This document shows positions 35,009-44,486 of a DNA stretch of 64,000 bases, one piece after another. Origin of the DNA: MED-G105 sp039819085 (GTDB lineage Bacteria > Pseudomonadota > Alphaproteobacteria > Caulobacterales > Parvularculaceae); assembly GCA_039819085.1 (NCBI GenBank), contig JBCBSQ010000003.1, positions 185,561 through 249,560 on the forward strand. The letters run 5' to 3'. The translations under genes and the position numbers were made by a program. Positions within the stretch are counted from its first letter, which is position 1. Each line of letters opens with the position of its first letter. A model generated the notes under the pieces. That model made no database searches, was not told where the DNA came from, and saw nothing but the letters and a program-made list of their open reading frames with translations.

Positions 35009-36103
35009 TCAGCCTTCTTCGATCATCAAAAGCCCGGTGACGGAAACAATCGCGCCGATCACCGCCGGCGCCCAAGCTGCGAGCGCCGCCGGCGCCGCGC
35101 CTGATTCGCCAAGCGCGCCGGTGACTTCCGTCGTGAAGTAGAGCGCGAAGCCGACGCACACGCCGATCGCCGCCATCTTGAACGCCGCGCCTGAGCGCGC
35201 GGGCCTGAGCGAGAACACGGCGGCGATCATCACCATCGCCATGAGCTTCAGCGGCGTTGAGCAAAGGTCATGAAAGCGCATGTCGTAACGCACGCGAGGC
35301 AGCCCTGCGGCTTCGGCGACTTCGGCGTATCGCGGCAGCTCCCAGAGCGCCATGGATTCAGGCGCAGGCGTGCCGGATTGGAAGTCCTCAACCTCCAGAT
35401 TGGTCGGTAGGACATAGACCGGCGTCTTGCGCGGCAATAGCGCACTCTCCGTCTTTAGCGAGGCGTCTTCGAGACGCAGCAGCCTGTCGCGCAATGTCGC
35501 GCGCGCGGCGTCGATGCGTTCGAGGAAGACCGAATCGCTCGTCAGACGCCAGACGGTTACGTCGCGAAGCGTCGCTGACGAATCATCAAGCGATCCCGCA
35601 TTGATCACGAGCGTCGCCTCGCCATCGCGCTGGCGCAGCCAGATGCCGTCTCCAAAGACCCGCACGAGGCTCGACTCCCGACCGCTCTTTTCATTCATCA
35701 GAAGTTCGCTGAGCGCCGTCATGCGCGTCGCCAGGGGATCGAGCGCGCCAACGACAATCGCGCCGGCGATCGCGGCGAACAGGACCGGCGGCGCGATCAG
35801 CTTCCAGATCGACATGCCGGCGGCGCGCATGACCGACAGCTCCGAGCGGCGGTTCAATTGAGAAAACAGCCAAAACCCGCCGAGGAGAAAGATGAAGGGC
35901 GTCAGGAGCTGGCTGAGGCCCGGCGTGCGCAATGCGGTCAATCGCACAGCGAAGCCGAAGCTGCCGTCCGCATATTTCTCCGCGAACCGCAGATTCTCCA
36001 TGAAGTCGGCCACGAAGATCAGGAGCGACAGCCCGAAGAACAGCGCGATCATCGTCGCGGCGGCGCGTCCAATCAGATAGAGGAACAGCGTTGCCGGCGG
36101 CAT
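35009..36103 (-). CDS. lptG: LPS export permease LptG
   Basis: One of the two permeases of the LptB2FG transporter that lifts LPS from the inner membrane. It has 364 residues. Three N-terminal membrane helices (about 5-120) are followed by a periplasmic jelly-roll (about 130-265) and three C-terminal helices. TALRTPGLSQLLTPFIFLLGG and RRSELSVMRAAGMS are characteristic. The long upstream frame is not coding; the ATG at 36103 lies directly behind the lptF stop. Function depends on LptF next door. Confidence 0.93.
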   Translation of the reverse strand: MPPATLFLYLIGRAAATMIALFFGLSLLIFVADFMENLRFAEKYADGSFGFAVRLTALRTPGLSQLLTPFIFLLGGFWLFSQLNRRSELSVMRAAGMSIWKLIAPPVLFAAIAGAIVVGALDPLATRMTALSELLMNEKSGRESSLVRVFGDGIWLRQRDGEATLVINAGSLDDSSATLRDVTVWRLTSDSVFLERIDAARATLRDRLLRLEDASLKTESALLPRKTPVYVLPTNLEVEDFQSGTPAPESMALWELPRYAEVAEAAGLPRVRYDMRFHDLCSTPLKLMAMVMIAAVFSLRPARSGAAFKMAAIGVCVGFALYFTTEVTGALGESGAAPAALAAWAPAVIGAIVSVTGLLMIEEG

Positions 36104-36104
36104 C

Positions 36105-37268
36105 TCAAGCGCTCCCGCCGACGAGCTTCGGCGCCCGCTTTCGCCGCATTGCGACGAGCCCTTTTCCATTGTCCGACAACAGATAGGCCAGAACAAAAAT
36201 CGGCGCGATCGGCAGCGCGTAGAGCGTCCAGGCGAGGCCCGGTTGGCTCGCGGCGCTTTGCGCGACAAAGGCGGCGATCCTAAGTCCCGCCGCCGCGCCG
36301 CATGCGGCGACAATGCGCGGGATATACCCGCGGCGACTGTATTGGCCGCCGAGGAGAGCGTAGGCGGCCAGCAACACATACGCGATGGGATAGAATGGGG
36401 AGGCGAGCCGGGCGTGGCCTTCCGCCCGCAAGCGCCCTGCATTGCGTCGATCCCAGTCATTCTCCATGTCGGGATTGAAGAGTTCGCCGAGATAGCGCTC
36501 CGTGATCTCGAGTTGCACGTCGCCGGCTTTCGGCGCAAGCGATTCGATGTTCACCGCCGTCTGGTCGAAGACGACGATGTCCACGTCGCCATTGTCTGCG
36601 TGGTAGGTCTGGATGTTGCCTTCGGACAAAAACAGGAACGGACCGGCGTCCGTTTCCCGCAAGAGCCCGTACCGCGCCATGTAGGTTTCTTCCTGTTTCG
36701 GATTGCGGTAATCGCTGACGATCAGTCCACGGAACCCGCCGTCGGTCAGCGTCTCTTCAACATAGACGGTGAAGCCGTCGCCGAATTTTGTGAATTCGCC
36801 GCTCCTGAGGACCATGGCGGCGAGATTGGCGCGGATCTCCGCGATTTCGCGTTTCAGCTCTCGATAGCTGCGCGGCATCAGATCGACATTGATCCAGAAA
36901 GTCGCGAAGGCGCCGACCATCGCGATCGTCATCAGCGGCGCCACCAGACGGAGTTTGCCGAAACCGGCCGCATAGAGAACGGCGACCTCGCTGTCGGCGT
37001 GCAGCTTTTGCAGCGTGAACAGCGTCGCCCCGAACACCGCGAACGGCAGAACGATCGCCAAAAGGCTCGGGATGATGAGCAGCGTAAGCCAGAGAAAAGC
37101 CGTCAGGCTTTCCCCGTGGTCGATCACAAGCTCAAGCCGCTGCAGCGTCTGCGTCAGCCACACCACCGATGTGATCACGACAGTCCCGAAAATCAGCGGC
37201 GTGATCGTCTGCCGCAGGATATAGGTGTCGATCCGTTTCAATGGGCGCGTCTCACTTCGCTCAGTCAT
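36105..37268 (-). CDS. lptF: LPS export permease LptF
   Basis: The partner permease of LptG. It has 387 residues and starts at MTERSETRPLKRIDTYILR, a standard N-terminus with the first helix at about 22-42. It shows the same three helices, periplasmic domain and three helices as LptG. LHADSEVAVLYAAGFGKLRL is the conserved cytoplasmic coupling region that contacts LptB. The upstream frame to 37706 overlaps the divergent pepA gene and is not coding. The gene is divergent from pepA, a common alphaproteobacterial order. Confidence 0.93.
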   Translation of the reverse strand: MTERSETRPLKRIDTYILRQTITPLIFGTVVITSVVWLTQTLQRLELVIDHGESLTAFLWLTLLIIPSLLAIVLPFAVFGATLFTLQKLHADSEVAVLYAAGFGKLRLVAPLMTIAMVGAFATFWINVDLMPRSYRELKREIAEIRANLAAMVLRSGEFTKFGDGFTVYVEETLTDGGFRGLIVSDYRNPKQEETYMARYGLLRETDAGPFLFLSEGNIQTYHADNGDVDIVVFDQTAVNIESLAPKAGDVQLEITERYLGELFNPDMENDWDRRNAGRLRAEGHARLASPFYPIAYVLLAAYALLGGQYSRRGYIPRIVAACGAAAGLRIAAFVAQSAASQPGLAWTLYALPIAPIFVLAYLLSDNGKGLVAMRRKRAPKLVGGSA

Positions 37269-37473
37269 TGCGCGCGCGTATTCGACGCAGCGCGCTTGTT
37301 CTGTAGTGGGTTTCGGCGCCTGGGTCGATGCGCCGGCGGATTGCGCGGCGAACGCCGCGCAGCGTTGCGCCCTTTGAGGCGTCAATATTGATTGCGTCGC
37401 GCGCCGCAGGTCGCGTAGGACCCCCGCAGTTTCTCGCGCGAGAGAATAACCCAAAGAAGGAGGCTCGCTCCCC

Positions 37474-38964
37474 GTGAAGGTCACGTTTTCAAAAGCCGCT
37501 GCGCCGTCGACCGGCGCGCTCGCCATCTTGTGCCGGGCCGGCCGCGACAAAGGGGCGCCGTTCGCAGACGTCAATGACGCTTCTGACGGGGCGCTCGCCG
37601 ATGCGGTCAGGGCGGCCGGTTTTGAAGGCAAGAAAGGGCAGACGCTTGAGCTTGCCGGTCTCACCGGGTTCGTGGGCCGGCGCGTCGTTCTCGTAGGGGT
37701 CGGCAAGGGTGAGGGCTTTTCGCTGCTGGACGCGGAGCGGGCCGGCGGCGCGGCGGTCGCGGCGATCCTGAAAACGCGGGAGAAGGCGCTCGCTTTTCCG
37801 CTCGCCGGCCTTGAACTCGGCGACGTCGATGAGGCGCATCTCGCGGCCCATGTGGCGATGGGCGCGCGCCTCAGGAGCTATCGTTTCGACCGCTATCGAA
37901 CGACGCTGGAAAAGGACCAGATCCCGCCGCTCGCCAAGATAACCGTCAATACGCCGGCGGCCCGCGCGCGCGACGCGTTCGCCGATCTTGAGAAGATCGC
38001 CGACGGCGTCGACCTCACCCGCGACCTTGTCTCCGAGCCCGCCAACATTCTTTACCCGGAGTCTTTCGCTCAGAAGTGCCGAGAGCTTGAAAGCCTTGGG
38101 GTGCGCGTGAAAGTCCTTGGCGAAAAGGAGATGGCGAAGCTCGGCATGGGGGCGCTCCTCGGCGTCGGGCAGGGGTCGATCCGCGAATCAAAGCTTGTGG
38201 CGATGGAGTGGCAAGGCGGCAAGAAAACCGACAAGCCTGTCGCCTTCGTCGGCAAGGGCGTCACCTTCGACACCGGCGGGATTTCGCTGAAGCCCGGTCC
38301 CGGCATGGAGGACATGAAATGGGACATGGGCGGCGCCGGCGCCGTGACCGGCGCGATGGCCGCGCTCGCCGGGCGCAAGGCGAAGGCGAACGTCGTCGGC
38401 GTCATCGGCCTCGTCGAAAACATGCCGGACGGCAACGCCCAGCGCCCGGGCGACGTCGTAACGTCAATGTCCGGCAAGACCATCGAGATCCTGAACACGG
38501 ACGCTGAAGGCCGTCTCGTCCTCGCGGACGCCATCTGGTGGACGCAGGAGACCTATCAGCCGAAGGCGGTGGTGGACCTGGCGACCTTAACGGGTGCGAT
38601 CATCATTTCGCTGGCGCATGAGTTTTCCGGCGTCTTCACCCAGGATGACGACCTCGCCGCGCAACTGCTTGAGGCGGGTGAGGCGAGCGGCGACAAGGTC
38701 TGGCGCATGCCGCTCACCAAGACCCATTTCGACATGATCAAGTCCGACATCGCCGACATGAAGAATATCGGCGGACGGGAAGGCGGCTCCTCAACCGCAG
38801 CATCGTTCATCGGCAATTTCATCAAGGAGGGGCAGCCTTGGGCGCATCTCGACATCGCCGGCATGGCCTGGTCGAAAAAGCCGACGGCGACCTGCCCGAA
38901 AGGCGGGACCGGTTATGGCGTCCGGTTGCTCGACGAGTTCATCCGCGCGAATTACGAGGGGTAG
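37474..38964 (+). CDS. pepA: Leucyl aminopeptidase (M17)
   Basis: A dimetal cytosolic aminopeptidase of family M17, 496 residues. The metal and catalytic motifs are intact: VGKGVTFDTGGISLKPG, MKWDMGGAGAV, and the family signature NTDAEGRLVLAD. Its homologues also bind DNA in XerCD recombination. It starts with GTG at 37474, with AAGAAGGAGG at a good distance upstream. It is divergent from lptF. The holC gene that normally follows pepA is about 9.6 kb further on. Confidence 0.96.
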   Translation: MKVTFSKAAAPSTGALAILCRAGRDKGAPFADVNDASDGALADAVRAAGFEGKKGQTLELAGLTGFVGRRVVLVGVGKGEGFSLLDAERAGGAAVAAILKTREKALAFPLAGLELGDVDEAHLAAHVAMGARLRSYRFDRYRTTLEKDQIPPLAKITVNTPAARARDAFADLEKIADGVDLTRDLVSEPANILYPESFAQKCRELESLGVRVKVLGEKEMAKLGMGALLGVGQGSIRESKLVAMEWQGGKKTDKPVAFVGKGVTFDTGGISLKPGPGMEDMKWDMGGAGAVTGAMAALAGRKAKANVVGVIGLVENMPDGNAQRPGDVVTSMSGKTIEILNTDAEGRLVLADAIWWTQETYQPKAVVDLATLTGAIIISLAHEFSGVFTQDDDLAAQLLEAGEASGDKVWRMPLTKTHFDMIKSDIADMKNIGGREGGSSTAASFIGNFIKEGQPWAHLDIAGMAWSKKPTATCPKGGTGYGVRLLDEFIRANYEG

Positions 38965-39033
38965 GGATCATTGACGCGCGTCGTTGGTTGCTTTGAGGGC
39001 TGCCCAAAAGAGCGCGCGCGTCACAAGGCGGCC

Positions 39034-39705
39034 CTATAGCCCGGTTTTGTCCGTGATCGATTCTGCGAGCCGCTTTCGGTCCAGGACCCTGATTTCGCCA
39101 TATCCGAGCTGAATAAGGCCGCGCGCCTGCAGTCTTTCGAGCGCTTTGCCGACGCTGACCCGGGAGACGCCAAGGGCGTAGGCCAAATCGATTTGACGGA
39201 TTGGCAGACTGTCATCCTCGAATCCGCCGACGCGCTGGATTCGGAAGAGCTGTTTGACGACCTTCGCCTCTAGACTGAGCCGCCTGAGATCGTCTGCAAA
39301 GTCCAGAGCCTCGTAAAGCCTGCTCGTCAAGGTGCTGAGGAATGCGCGCGCAAAATCGGGGCGATCATCAAAGAGCCTGTTGAACGCGGTCTTGGTCAGG
39401 CTGAGGACAGTGGTCTCTCCAACAGCGTCGGCATGGTAGGCGCGCGGCATATCGGCGAAGAGCGTCGCTTCGCCGAAGCAGTGCCCCTCGTTTAGGAGGC
39501 CCGTGTAGTAGTACGCGCCTTCCTCGCTGAACACCCCGAATCGCACCCGGCCTGAAAGGATGACTGACAGGCCTGGCTGATCGGCGCCGCGGGCGTGGAT
39601 CGTCCGCCCATCTTCGAAAAGAATCGTCCTTCCTGCGGCGGTCATAGCGCTGACAAGATCGCTGGAAAGAAGCGACATCAGGGGCAGATTGAGGACCGGA
39701 CGCAT
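39034..39705 (-). CDS. Crp/Fnr family transcription regulator
   Basis: A 223-residue regulator: a cyclic-nucleotide-binding fold at about 20-130 and a winged helix at about 150-215 with recognition helix ALGVSRVSVGKALERLQ. The four Cys of an Fnr iron-sulfur cluster are absent, so it is not an oxygen sensor of that kind. Its ligand is unknown. It is divergent from the sterol-desaturase-like gene, with a perfect inverted repeat 12 bp before its own start, which suggests autoregulation and control of the neighbour. Confidence 0.9.
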   Translation of the reverse strand: MRPVLNLPLMSLLSSDLVSAMTAAGRTILFEDGRTIHARGADQPGLSVILSGRVRFGVFSEEGAYYYTGLLNEGHCFGEATLFADMPRAYHADAVGETTVLSLTKTAFNRLFDDRPDFARAFLSTLTSRLYEALDFADDLRRLSLEAKVVKQLFRIQRVGGFEDDSLPIRQIDLAYALGVSRVSVGKALERLQARGLIQLGYGEIRVLDRKRLAESITDKTGL

Positions 39706-39717
39706 CCTATCGAGCTA

Positions 39718-39737
39718 AATGCAAAATTCTTTGCATT
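39718..39737. promoter_or_regulatory. Perfect inverted repeat between Crp/Fnr gene and fatty-acid-hydroxylase gene
   Basis: Perfect 8-base arms AATGCAAA and TTTGCATT flank ATTC. The 20-bp size and four-base spacer suit a Crp/Fnr dimer site, though the half-site differs from TTGAT (Fnr) and TGTGA (Crp). It lies 12 bp before the regulator gene and 58 bp before the hydroxylase gene. Confidence 0.6.
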
Positions 39738-39795
39738 CAATGCCGCCGCGGTTTGCTACCCCTAGAGAAAAACGTAGCGCCCAGGAGGAAGCGTC

Positions 39796-40614
39796 ATGGA
39801 AAAACTCGTCATTTTCCTCATATTCGTCGGCTTTGCGCTGCTTGAGGTCGTCCACACCAGCTTCTTCCGCAAACCGGGTCAGACGCGGAGCGACGTCGTC
39901 GTTGAGGTGGTCAGCGCTTTGACCCTCCTCGTCCTCACCCAACCTCTCGCATTGTTGGGGGGCGGTTATGTGGCCAGCCTGATCTGGCCTGACGGCGCGG
40001 GCGCCTTGTCGAACCTGCCGGTATTGGCGGGCGTCGCTCTGTTCCTGATCTTCGACGACATGACCCAGTACTGGTGGCACCGGCTCTCCCACACCGCGCC
40101 GTGGCTCTATAATCTGCACCGTCCCCACCATAACGCTGAGTATTTATCCGTACGCGTTGTTTATAGAAACAACATCTTCTACTATGCGTTGATGCCGGGC
40201 CTCTGGTTCTCCGGAGCGCTCATCTATTTGGGACTCGGCTGGATTTACGTCGGTTACGTGATCGTCAAGATGCTGGTGATCATCGGCGCCCACAGCGACG
40301 TCCGATGGGATGAGCCGCTGTACCGGATCAAAGCGGTGTCGCCGCTTATGTGGCTGGTCGAACGGACGATCTCCACCCCCGCCACCCACAGCGCGCATCA
40401 TGGCAAGTTCGCGTCCGACGGCGTCACCAACTACAAAGGGAATTTCGGGAACTTGCTGTTCTTCTGGGACGTTTTGTTCGGCACGGCGAAGATCACGCGT
40501 CGCTACCCCGAGCGCATGGGCGTCGAAAACCTTCCGGAAACGACTTCAGCGGAGCAGTTGTTCTGGCCGGTGGTGTCCGCGCGAAACCGAAAAAATGTTG
40601 GCTTGACGACGTAA
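39796..40614 (+). CDS. Sterol desaturase / fatty acid hydroxylase superfamily protein
   Basis: A 272-residue membrane protein with about four hydrophobic helices and the diiron His clusters of the superfamily: HRLSH, HRPHH and, after a long gap, HSAHH. Members hydroxylate or desaturate sterols, fatty acids or carotenoids using oxygen. AGGAGG lies 8 bases before the ATG. It is divergent from the Crp/Fnr regulator, which probably controls it through the palindrome at 39718. The substrate cannot be told from sequence. Confidence 0.9.
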   Translation: MEKLVIFLIFVGFALLEVVHTSFFRKPGQTRSDVVVEVVSALTLLVLTQPLALLGGGYVASLIWPDGAGALSNLPVLAGVALFLIFDDMTQYWWHRLSHTAPWLYNLHRPHHNAEYLSVRVVYRNNIFYYALMPGLWFSGALIYLGLGWIYVGYVIVKMLVIIGAHSDVRWDEPLYRIKAVSPLMWLVERTISTPATHSAHHGKFASDGVTNYKGNFGNLLFFWDVLFGTAKITRRYPERMGVENLPETTSAEQLFWPVVSARNRKNVGLTT

Positions 40615-40704
40615 CGCAGTGGACACGCGCGCTAACGGCCCACCGTCAGCGCGGTACATGTTCGCCTCCCTGAAGCCTTTGCGGATGGGAGCCGGGGCGA
40701 AGCC

Positions 40705-41445
40705 CTAGCTGTCTTCCTTCCGCCAGACCGACACGTGTTTCTCGCTCGTCGCGGTGAACGGCGAGCGGTCCCAGTCCGCCCAGCGATGTTCCAGCGTCAT
40801 CCCCGCGAGGCGCGCCATGAGGTCGAGCTCCGACGGCCAGACATAGCGCAGGGGCAGCGAGAGCGTTCGCGTTGCTCCGCCTTCGAACCAAACATGATGC
40901 GACGTGAATTCCTGGCTGACGACGTCGAATTCGTCGATCCCCCAATGCCCGTCCGACCGGTCGAATGCGAGGCGCGTTTCCCCGAACGGCAGTTTCTGCA
41001 GCGGCGGCAGAAGCGTCTCGACGACGAACCTGCCGCCCGGCGCCAAGTGCGCCGCGGCGTTCGCAAAGCACTGCGCCTGCGCCGCCTGGTTCGTCAGATT
41101 GCAGATCGTGTTGAAGACGAGAAAGACAAGAGCGAACGAGCCTTGAACCCGCGTCGTCGCCATGTCGCCGATCGCGACGGGAATGTCCGCGCCGCCGTCC
41201 TTGCGGCGCATTTCGGCGACCATGTCCTCTGACAGTTCAATCCCGCTGACGTCGACGCCTCGCGCGTTCAGGGGGATCGCGATCCGCCCCGTCCCGATCG
41301 CGAACTCCAGCGCCCGTCCGCCCGTGGCGAGGGCCGCGAGAACCTCCGCCGTTGCGGTGATCTCGGACGGATCGCCGCCGCCATGGCCCTGGTCATAGGT
41401 CGACGCGATATTTCGATCGAAATAGTTCTTCATCCGGGTGTCCAT
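40705..41445 (-). CDS. Class I SAM-dependent methyltransferase
   Basis: A 246-residue methyltransferase. Motif I is ALEFAIGTGRIAIPL at about residues 44-58, followed by the acidic strand GIELSEDMV. The later block FALVFLVFNTICNL is typical of small-molecule methyltransferases. The C-terminal half is strand-rich. Substrate unknown. Met5 (41433) is an alternative start. It is convergent with the hydroxylase gene and divergent from the DUF1499 gene. Confidence 0.85.
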   Translation of the reverse strand: MDTRMKNYFDRNIASTYDQGHGGGDPSEITATAEVLAALATGGRALEFAIGTGRIAIPLNARGVDVSGIELSEDMVAEMRRKDGGADIPVAIGDMATTRVQGSFALVFLVFNTICNLTNQAAQAQCFANAAAHLAPGGRFVVETLLPPLQKLPFGETRLAFDRSDGHWGIDEFDVVSQEFTSHHVWFEGGATRTLSLPLRYVWPSELDLMARLAGMTLEHRWADWDRSPFTATSEKHVSVWRKEDS

Positions 41446-41555
41446 CCGTAAGAGCCCTCGCGGCCGCCTTAAGGCGCACGCCGGATCGTTGGAGGACCAG
41501 CCTGTCGACAGTCAATGGCTTTTACGCAGCTCCGTATCGGCGTATTCTCCCGGAC

Positions 41556-41990
41556 ATGCGCATTCTCATCGGCCTCTTGATCGTCATCGCCCTCATCGCC
41601 GGGGGGCTATTCTATCTCGCCCAGCAGTCGAAATCCGGCGCCGCGCCGGGTCTGGCGTCCGACGGGCGGCTGACGCCGTGTCCGTCGAGCCCCAATTGCG
41701 TCACAAGCGAAGCGGGCGCCGATGAGGGCCACGCGATTGCGGCGCTGCCGGCGGACGCCTGGGAGAAACTGCCGGCCGCCATCGAGGCGGCGGGCGGCAA
41801 GATCGTCCGTCAGGAAGCGGATTACATCGCGGCGGAATTCAAGACCAAGATCATGGGCTTCATCGACGATGTGGAGTTCCGTCGCGCCGAAGACGTGGTG
41901 CACGTGCGCTCTGCTTCGCGGGTGGGTGAGTCCGACTTCGGGGAAAACGCCAAACGCGTCGAGGCGTTAAGGGCGGCGCTTGCTGAATAA
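41556..41990 (+). CDS. DUF1499 domain protein with N-terminal membrane anchor
   Basis: A 144-residue protein with one N-terminal hydrophobic helix (about 2-22). The DUF1499 domain follows, opening with the diagnostic LTPCPSSPNCVTSEA (two conserved Cys) and continuing through the FKTKIMGFIDDVEF strand. The domain is found in alphaproteobacteria and plants; its function is not established. It is probably periplasmic and membrane-tethered. Standalone gene. Confidence 0.88.
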   Translation: MRILIGLLIVIALIAGGLFYLAQQSKSGAAPGLASDGRLTPCPSSPNCVTSEAGADEGHAIAALPADAWEKLPAAIEAAGGKIVRQEADYIAAEFKTKIMGFIDDVEFRRAEDVVHVRSASRVGESDFGENAKRVEALRAALAE

Positions 41991-42084
41991 AGGCGCCGGG
42001 CTCGGCCGCGGACATCGCCGTGGTGGCGAGGCGTTGTGAGTTCCATTTGAGTTCCATTTTCCGGAACGGGCCCAAAGCGGCCAG

Positions 42085-42507
42085 TCAGCTGAGATATTTC
42101 ACAAAGAAAACTTCAGGGTCATCCCGGTCTAGATGATCGACCACGCCAGCTTTCTGGTAACCGCGCGCTCGCAGCAGCGCCTGCATAGGGCGATTGGACT
42201 GGTTGGTGGACGTGAACAGCTGGCGAGTCGTTGCGCTGTTTTCCGCCACCTCAAACAGTGCGCTGGCGAGACCTCGACGCCGCGCATTAGCTGTCACCAC
42301 GACGAGCGACACAAAGTCCCTGCCAAAGAAATGGCGCCGCGATAAGGCGAGAAAGCCTTCGGTCGGATCATCTCGGCCTGCCACCCAGCAGCCGGATTCT
42401 ACGATCGCATGCGAGATTTGCGCGCGCCTGTCTGCGTCGACGCCCGCAATGGCGTCAATGCCGGCGATGTCTTCGAAATCACTGTCGGTCGCCGGCCTGG
42501 TCCACAT
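42085..42507 (-). CDS. GNAT family N-acetyltransferase
   Basis: A 140-residue protein of the GNAT fold. The acetyl-CoA motif A is VVVTANARRRGLASALFEVAE (central R-R-x-G-x-A), followed by a TNQSNRPMQALLRARGYQKAG motif-B region. The ATG at 42507 begins the domain; the longer upstream frame crosses the divergent promoter region and is not needed. The acceptor amine is unknown. It is divergent from the acyl-CoA dehydrogenase gene. Confidence 0.85.
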   Translation of the reverse strand: MWTRPATDSDFEDIAGIDAIAGVDADRRAQISHAIVESGCWVAGRDDPTEGFLALSRRHFFGRDFVSLVVVTANARRRGLASALFEVAENSATTRQLFTSTNQSNRPMQALLRARGYQKAGVVDHLDRDDPEVFFVKYLS

Positions 42508-42685
42508 ATCGCGCAAGTGTATCCGATGGATGAGCGATCGGAAGTGGCGATACTCCCCCTTTCGGTTACAATTGCGATGACGCCCGCTCGCCATCTGCGA
42601 CGCTGTTCCCTGCGGCTGCGGGTCGATATCCGGTCGAAAATGCGGCATATCGCATTAGGACACGCGACCTAAAGGAGACGCCCCG

Positions 42686-44482
42686 ATGAGCTTCGCCACC
42701 CCTGTGCGCGACATGCGCTTCGCCCTGGACCAAATGGCCGGCTTCGGCGCCCTTGAAGGCGGCGCGTTTCCGGAGCTTTCCGATGATCTGACCTCGGCGA
42801 TTCTGGAGGAGCTCGGCAAGTACTGCGACAATGTCGTCGCGCCATTGAACTGGGGCAGCGACCAGCAGGGCGCGGCCCTCGAGAACGGCGTCGTGCGCAC
42901 GAGCCCCGGTTTCAGGGAAGCCTATCAGCAATATGTCGAAGGCGGTTGGGGCTCGCTCGCCTTTCCGGAAGACGTCGGCGGGCAGGGGCTTCCCTCGACG
43001 CTGTCGGTGGCGCTGGTCGACGCGCTGAACGCCGCCTGCATGTCCTTCGCGATCGGCACGACGCTGACGACGGGCGCGGTGAAGACGCTCCTTCATGCGG
43101 GGACGGACGAACAAAAGCGCCTTTACCTGCCGAAGCTCGTCTCCGGCGAATGGACCGGCACCATGAACCTCACCGAGCCGCAGGCGGGCTCGGACCTCTC
43201 CGGCGTGCGGACGAAAGCCGAACCGGTCGGCGACGGAACCTACAAGATCAGCGGCCAGAAGATCTACATCACCTATGGCGACCACGACATCGCCGACAAT
43301 ATTGTCCACCTCGTGCTTGCGCGTCTGCCCGACGCGCCGGAAGGCACCGGCGGCATCTCGATGTTCCTTGTGCCGAAGGTGCATGTGGACGCGGACGGAT
43401 CGCTTGGCGGGCGCAATGACGTCGCCGCTGTCGGGCTCGAAGAAAAAATGGGCCTCCACGGGTCGCCCACTTGCGTCATGGCCTATGGCGAGCGGGGCGA
43501 ATGCGTCGGCGCGCTCCTTGGCCAGGAGCACAAGGGCCTGAAGAACATGTTCGTCATGATGAACTCCGCGCGGCTTGACGTCGGGGTTCAGGGCGTCGGC
43601 GTCGCCGAGCGTGGCTATCAGCGCGCGCTCGCTTATGCGCTGGAGCGCCGGCAGGGGCGCGAACCGGGCGTGAAATCGGGCCCGCAGGTCGAGATTTACA
43701 AGCACGCCGACGTGCGCCGGATGCTCTACTCCATGAAGGCGATGGTCGAGGCGAGCCGCGCCATCTGCTACGCCAACGCTGTCGCCTATGATCTCGCGCG
43801 CTATGGCGATGACGAGGCCGTCCGTACCCGGTCGAAAGCGGTGGAGGAGCTTTTGACGCCGATCTCGAAAGGCTGGTCGACCGACCGCGCCAATGACGTG
43901 ACCTCCCTCGGCGTGCAGGTGCATGGCGGCATGGGCTATGTGGAGGAAACGGGCGCGGCGCAGCACATGCGCGACGCGCGCATCGCCGCGATCTATGAAG
44001 GCACCAATGGCATTCAGGCGATCGACCTTGTCGGCCGCAAGCTACAGGGCGATGGCGGCGCGGCGGCGAAGGCGTTCATCGAAGAGGCGCGTGCGGAAGC
44101 GGCAGCGGCGAAAGACGCCGGGACTGCCGAGCTGTCGCTGATCGCCGGTCGGCTCTCCCGCGCGACGGACGCGCTAGACGCGTCGACGGACTGGCTGCTT
44201 GAGGCGGCGAAGCGCGATCAGCACGACGTTCTCGCCGGGGCGACGCCTTACCTGAAGCAATTCGGGAACGTCGCCGGCGGCGTCTACCTCGCGCGCGGCG
44301 CGCGCGCGGCGGCGAAGACGATGGGCGAGTCGGGCGCGGATGCGGCCTATCTCGGCTCCAAAGTGGCGATCGCAAGGTTCTATGCGGATAATTTTCTCAC
44401 CGAAGCCGCGGGCCTCACCGAAGCGGTGACCGCGGGGGCGGAGGCGGTGCAGGAGCTCGATCCGGCAGTGCTGACCGCTTAA
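42686..44482 (+). CDS. Acyl-CoA dehydrogenase with C-terminal extension
   Basis: A 598-residue FAD enzyme, longer than the 380-residue standard because of an extra C-terminal helical domain (about 465-598). This fits the DmdC/FadE-like large group. TMNLTEPQAGSDLSGVRTKA marks the flavin region, and GLQVHGGMGYVEET-type sequence (VQVHGGMGYVEETG) the C-terminal domain. EGTNGIQAIDL carries the usual position of the catalytic base. It oxidises an acyl-CoA at C2-C3 and passes electrons to ETF. DMSP-derived thioesters are handled by relatives, but no other DMSP genes are here. AAAGGAG lies before the ATG. Confidence 0.92.
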   Translation: MSFATPVRDMRFALDQMAGFGALEGGAFPELSDDLTSAILEELGKYCDNVVAPLNWGSDQQGAALENGVVRTSPGFREAYQQYVEGGWGSLAFPEDVGGQGLPSTLSVALVDALNAACMSFAIGTTLTTGAVKTLLHAGTDEQKRLYLPKLVSGEWTGTMNLTEPQAGSDLSGVRTKAEPVGDGTYKISGQKIYITYGDHDIADNIVHLVLARLPDAPEGTGGISMFLVPKVHVDADGSLGGRNDVAAVGLEEKMGLHGSPTCVMAYGERGECVGALLGQEHKGLKNMFVMMNSARLDVGVQGVGVAERGYQRALAYALERRQGREPGVKSGPQVEIYKHADVRRMLYSMKAMVEASRAICYANAVAYDLARYGDDEAVRTRSKAVEELLTPISKGWSTDRANDVTSLGVQVHGGMGYVEETGAAQHMRDARIAAIYEGTNGIQAIDLVGRKLQGDGGAAAKAFIEEARAEAAAAKDAGTAELSLIAGRLSRATDALDASTDWLLEAAKRDQHDVLAGATPYLKQFGNVAGGVYLARGARAAAKTMGESGADAAYLGSKVAIARFYADNFLTEAAGLTEAVTAGAEAVQELDPAVLTA

Positions 44483-44486
44483 GCGG

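Noticed and set aside
35009..36538. Long upstream extension of the lptG frame
   Set aside because: The added 145 residues overlap lptF on the same strand and have out-of-frame composition; LptG starts cleanly at 36103.
42566..43966. 466-residue open frame opposite the acyl-CoA dehydrogenase
   Set aside because: Same reason: a third-codon-position artefact against a clear enzyme gene.
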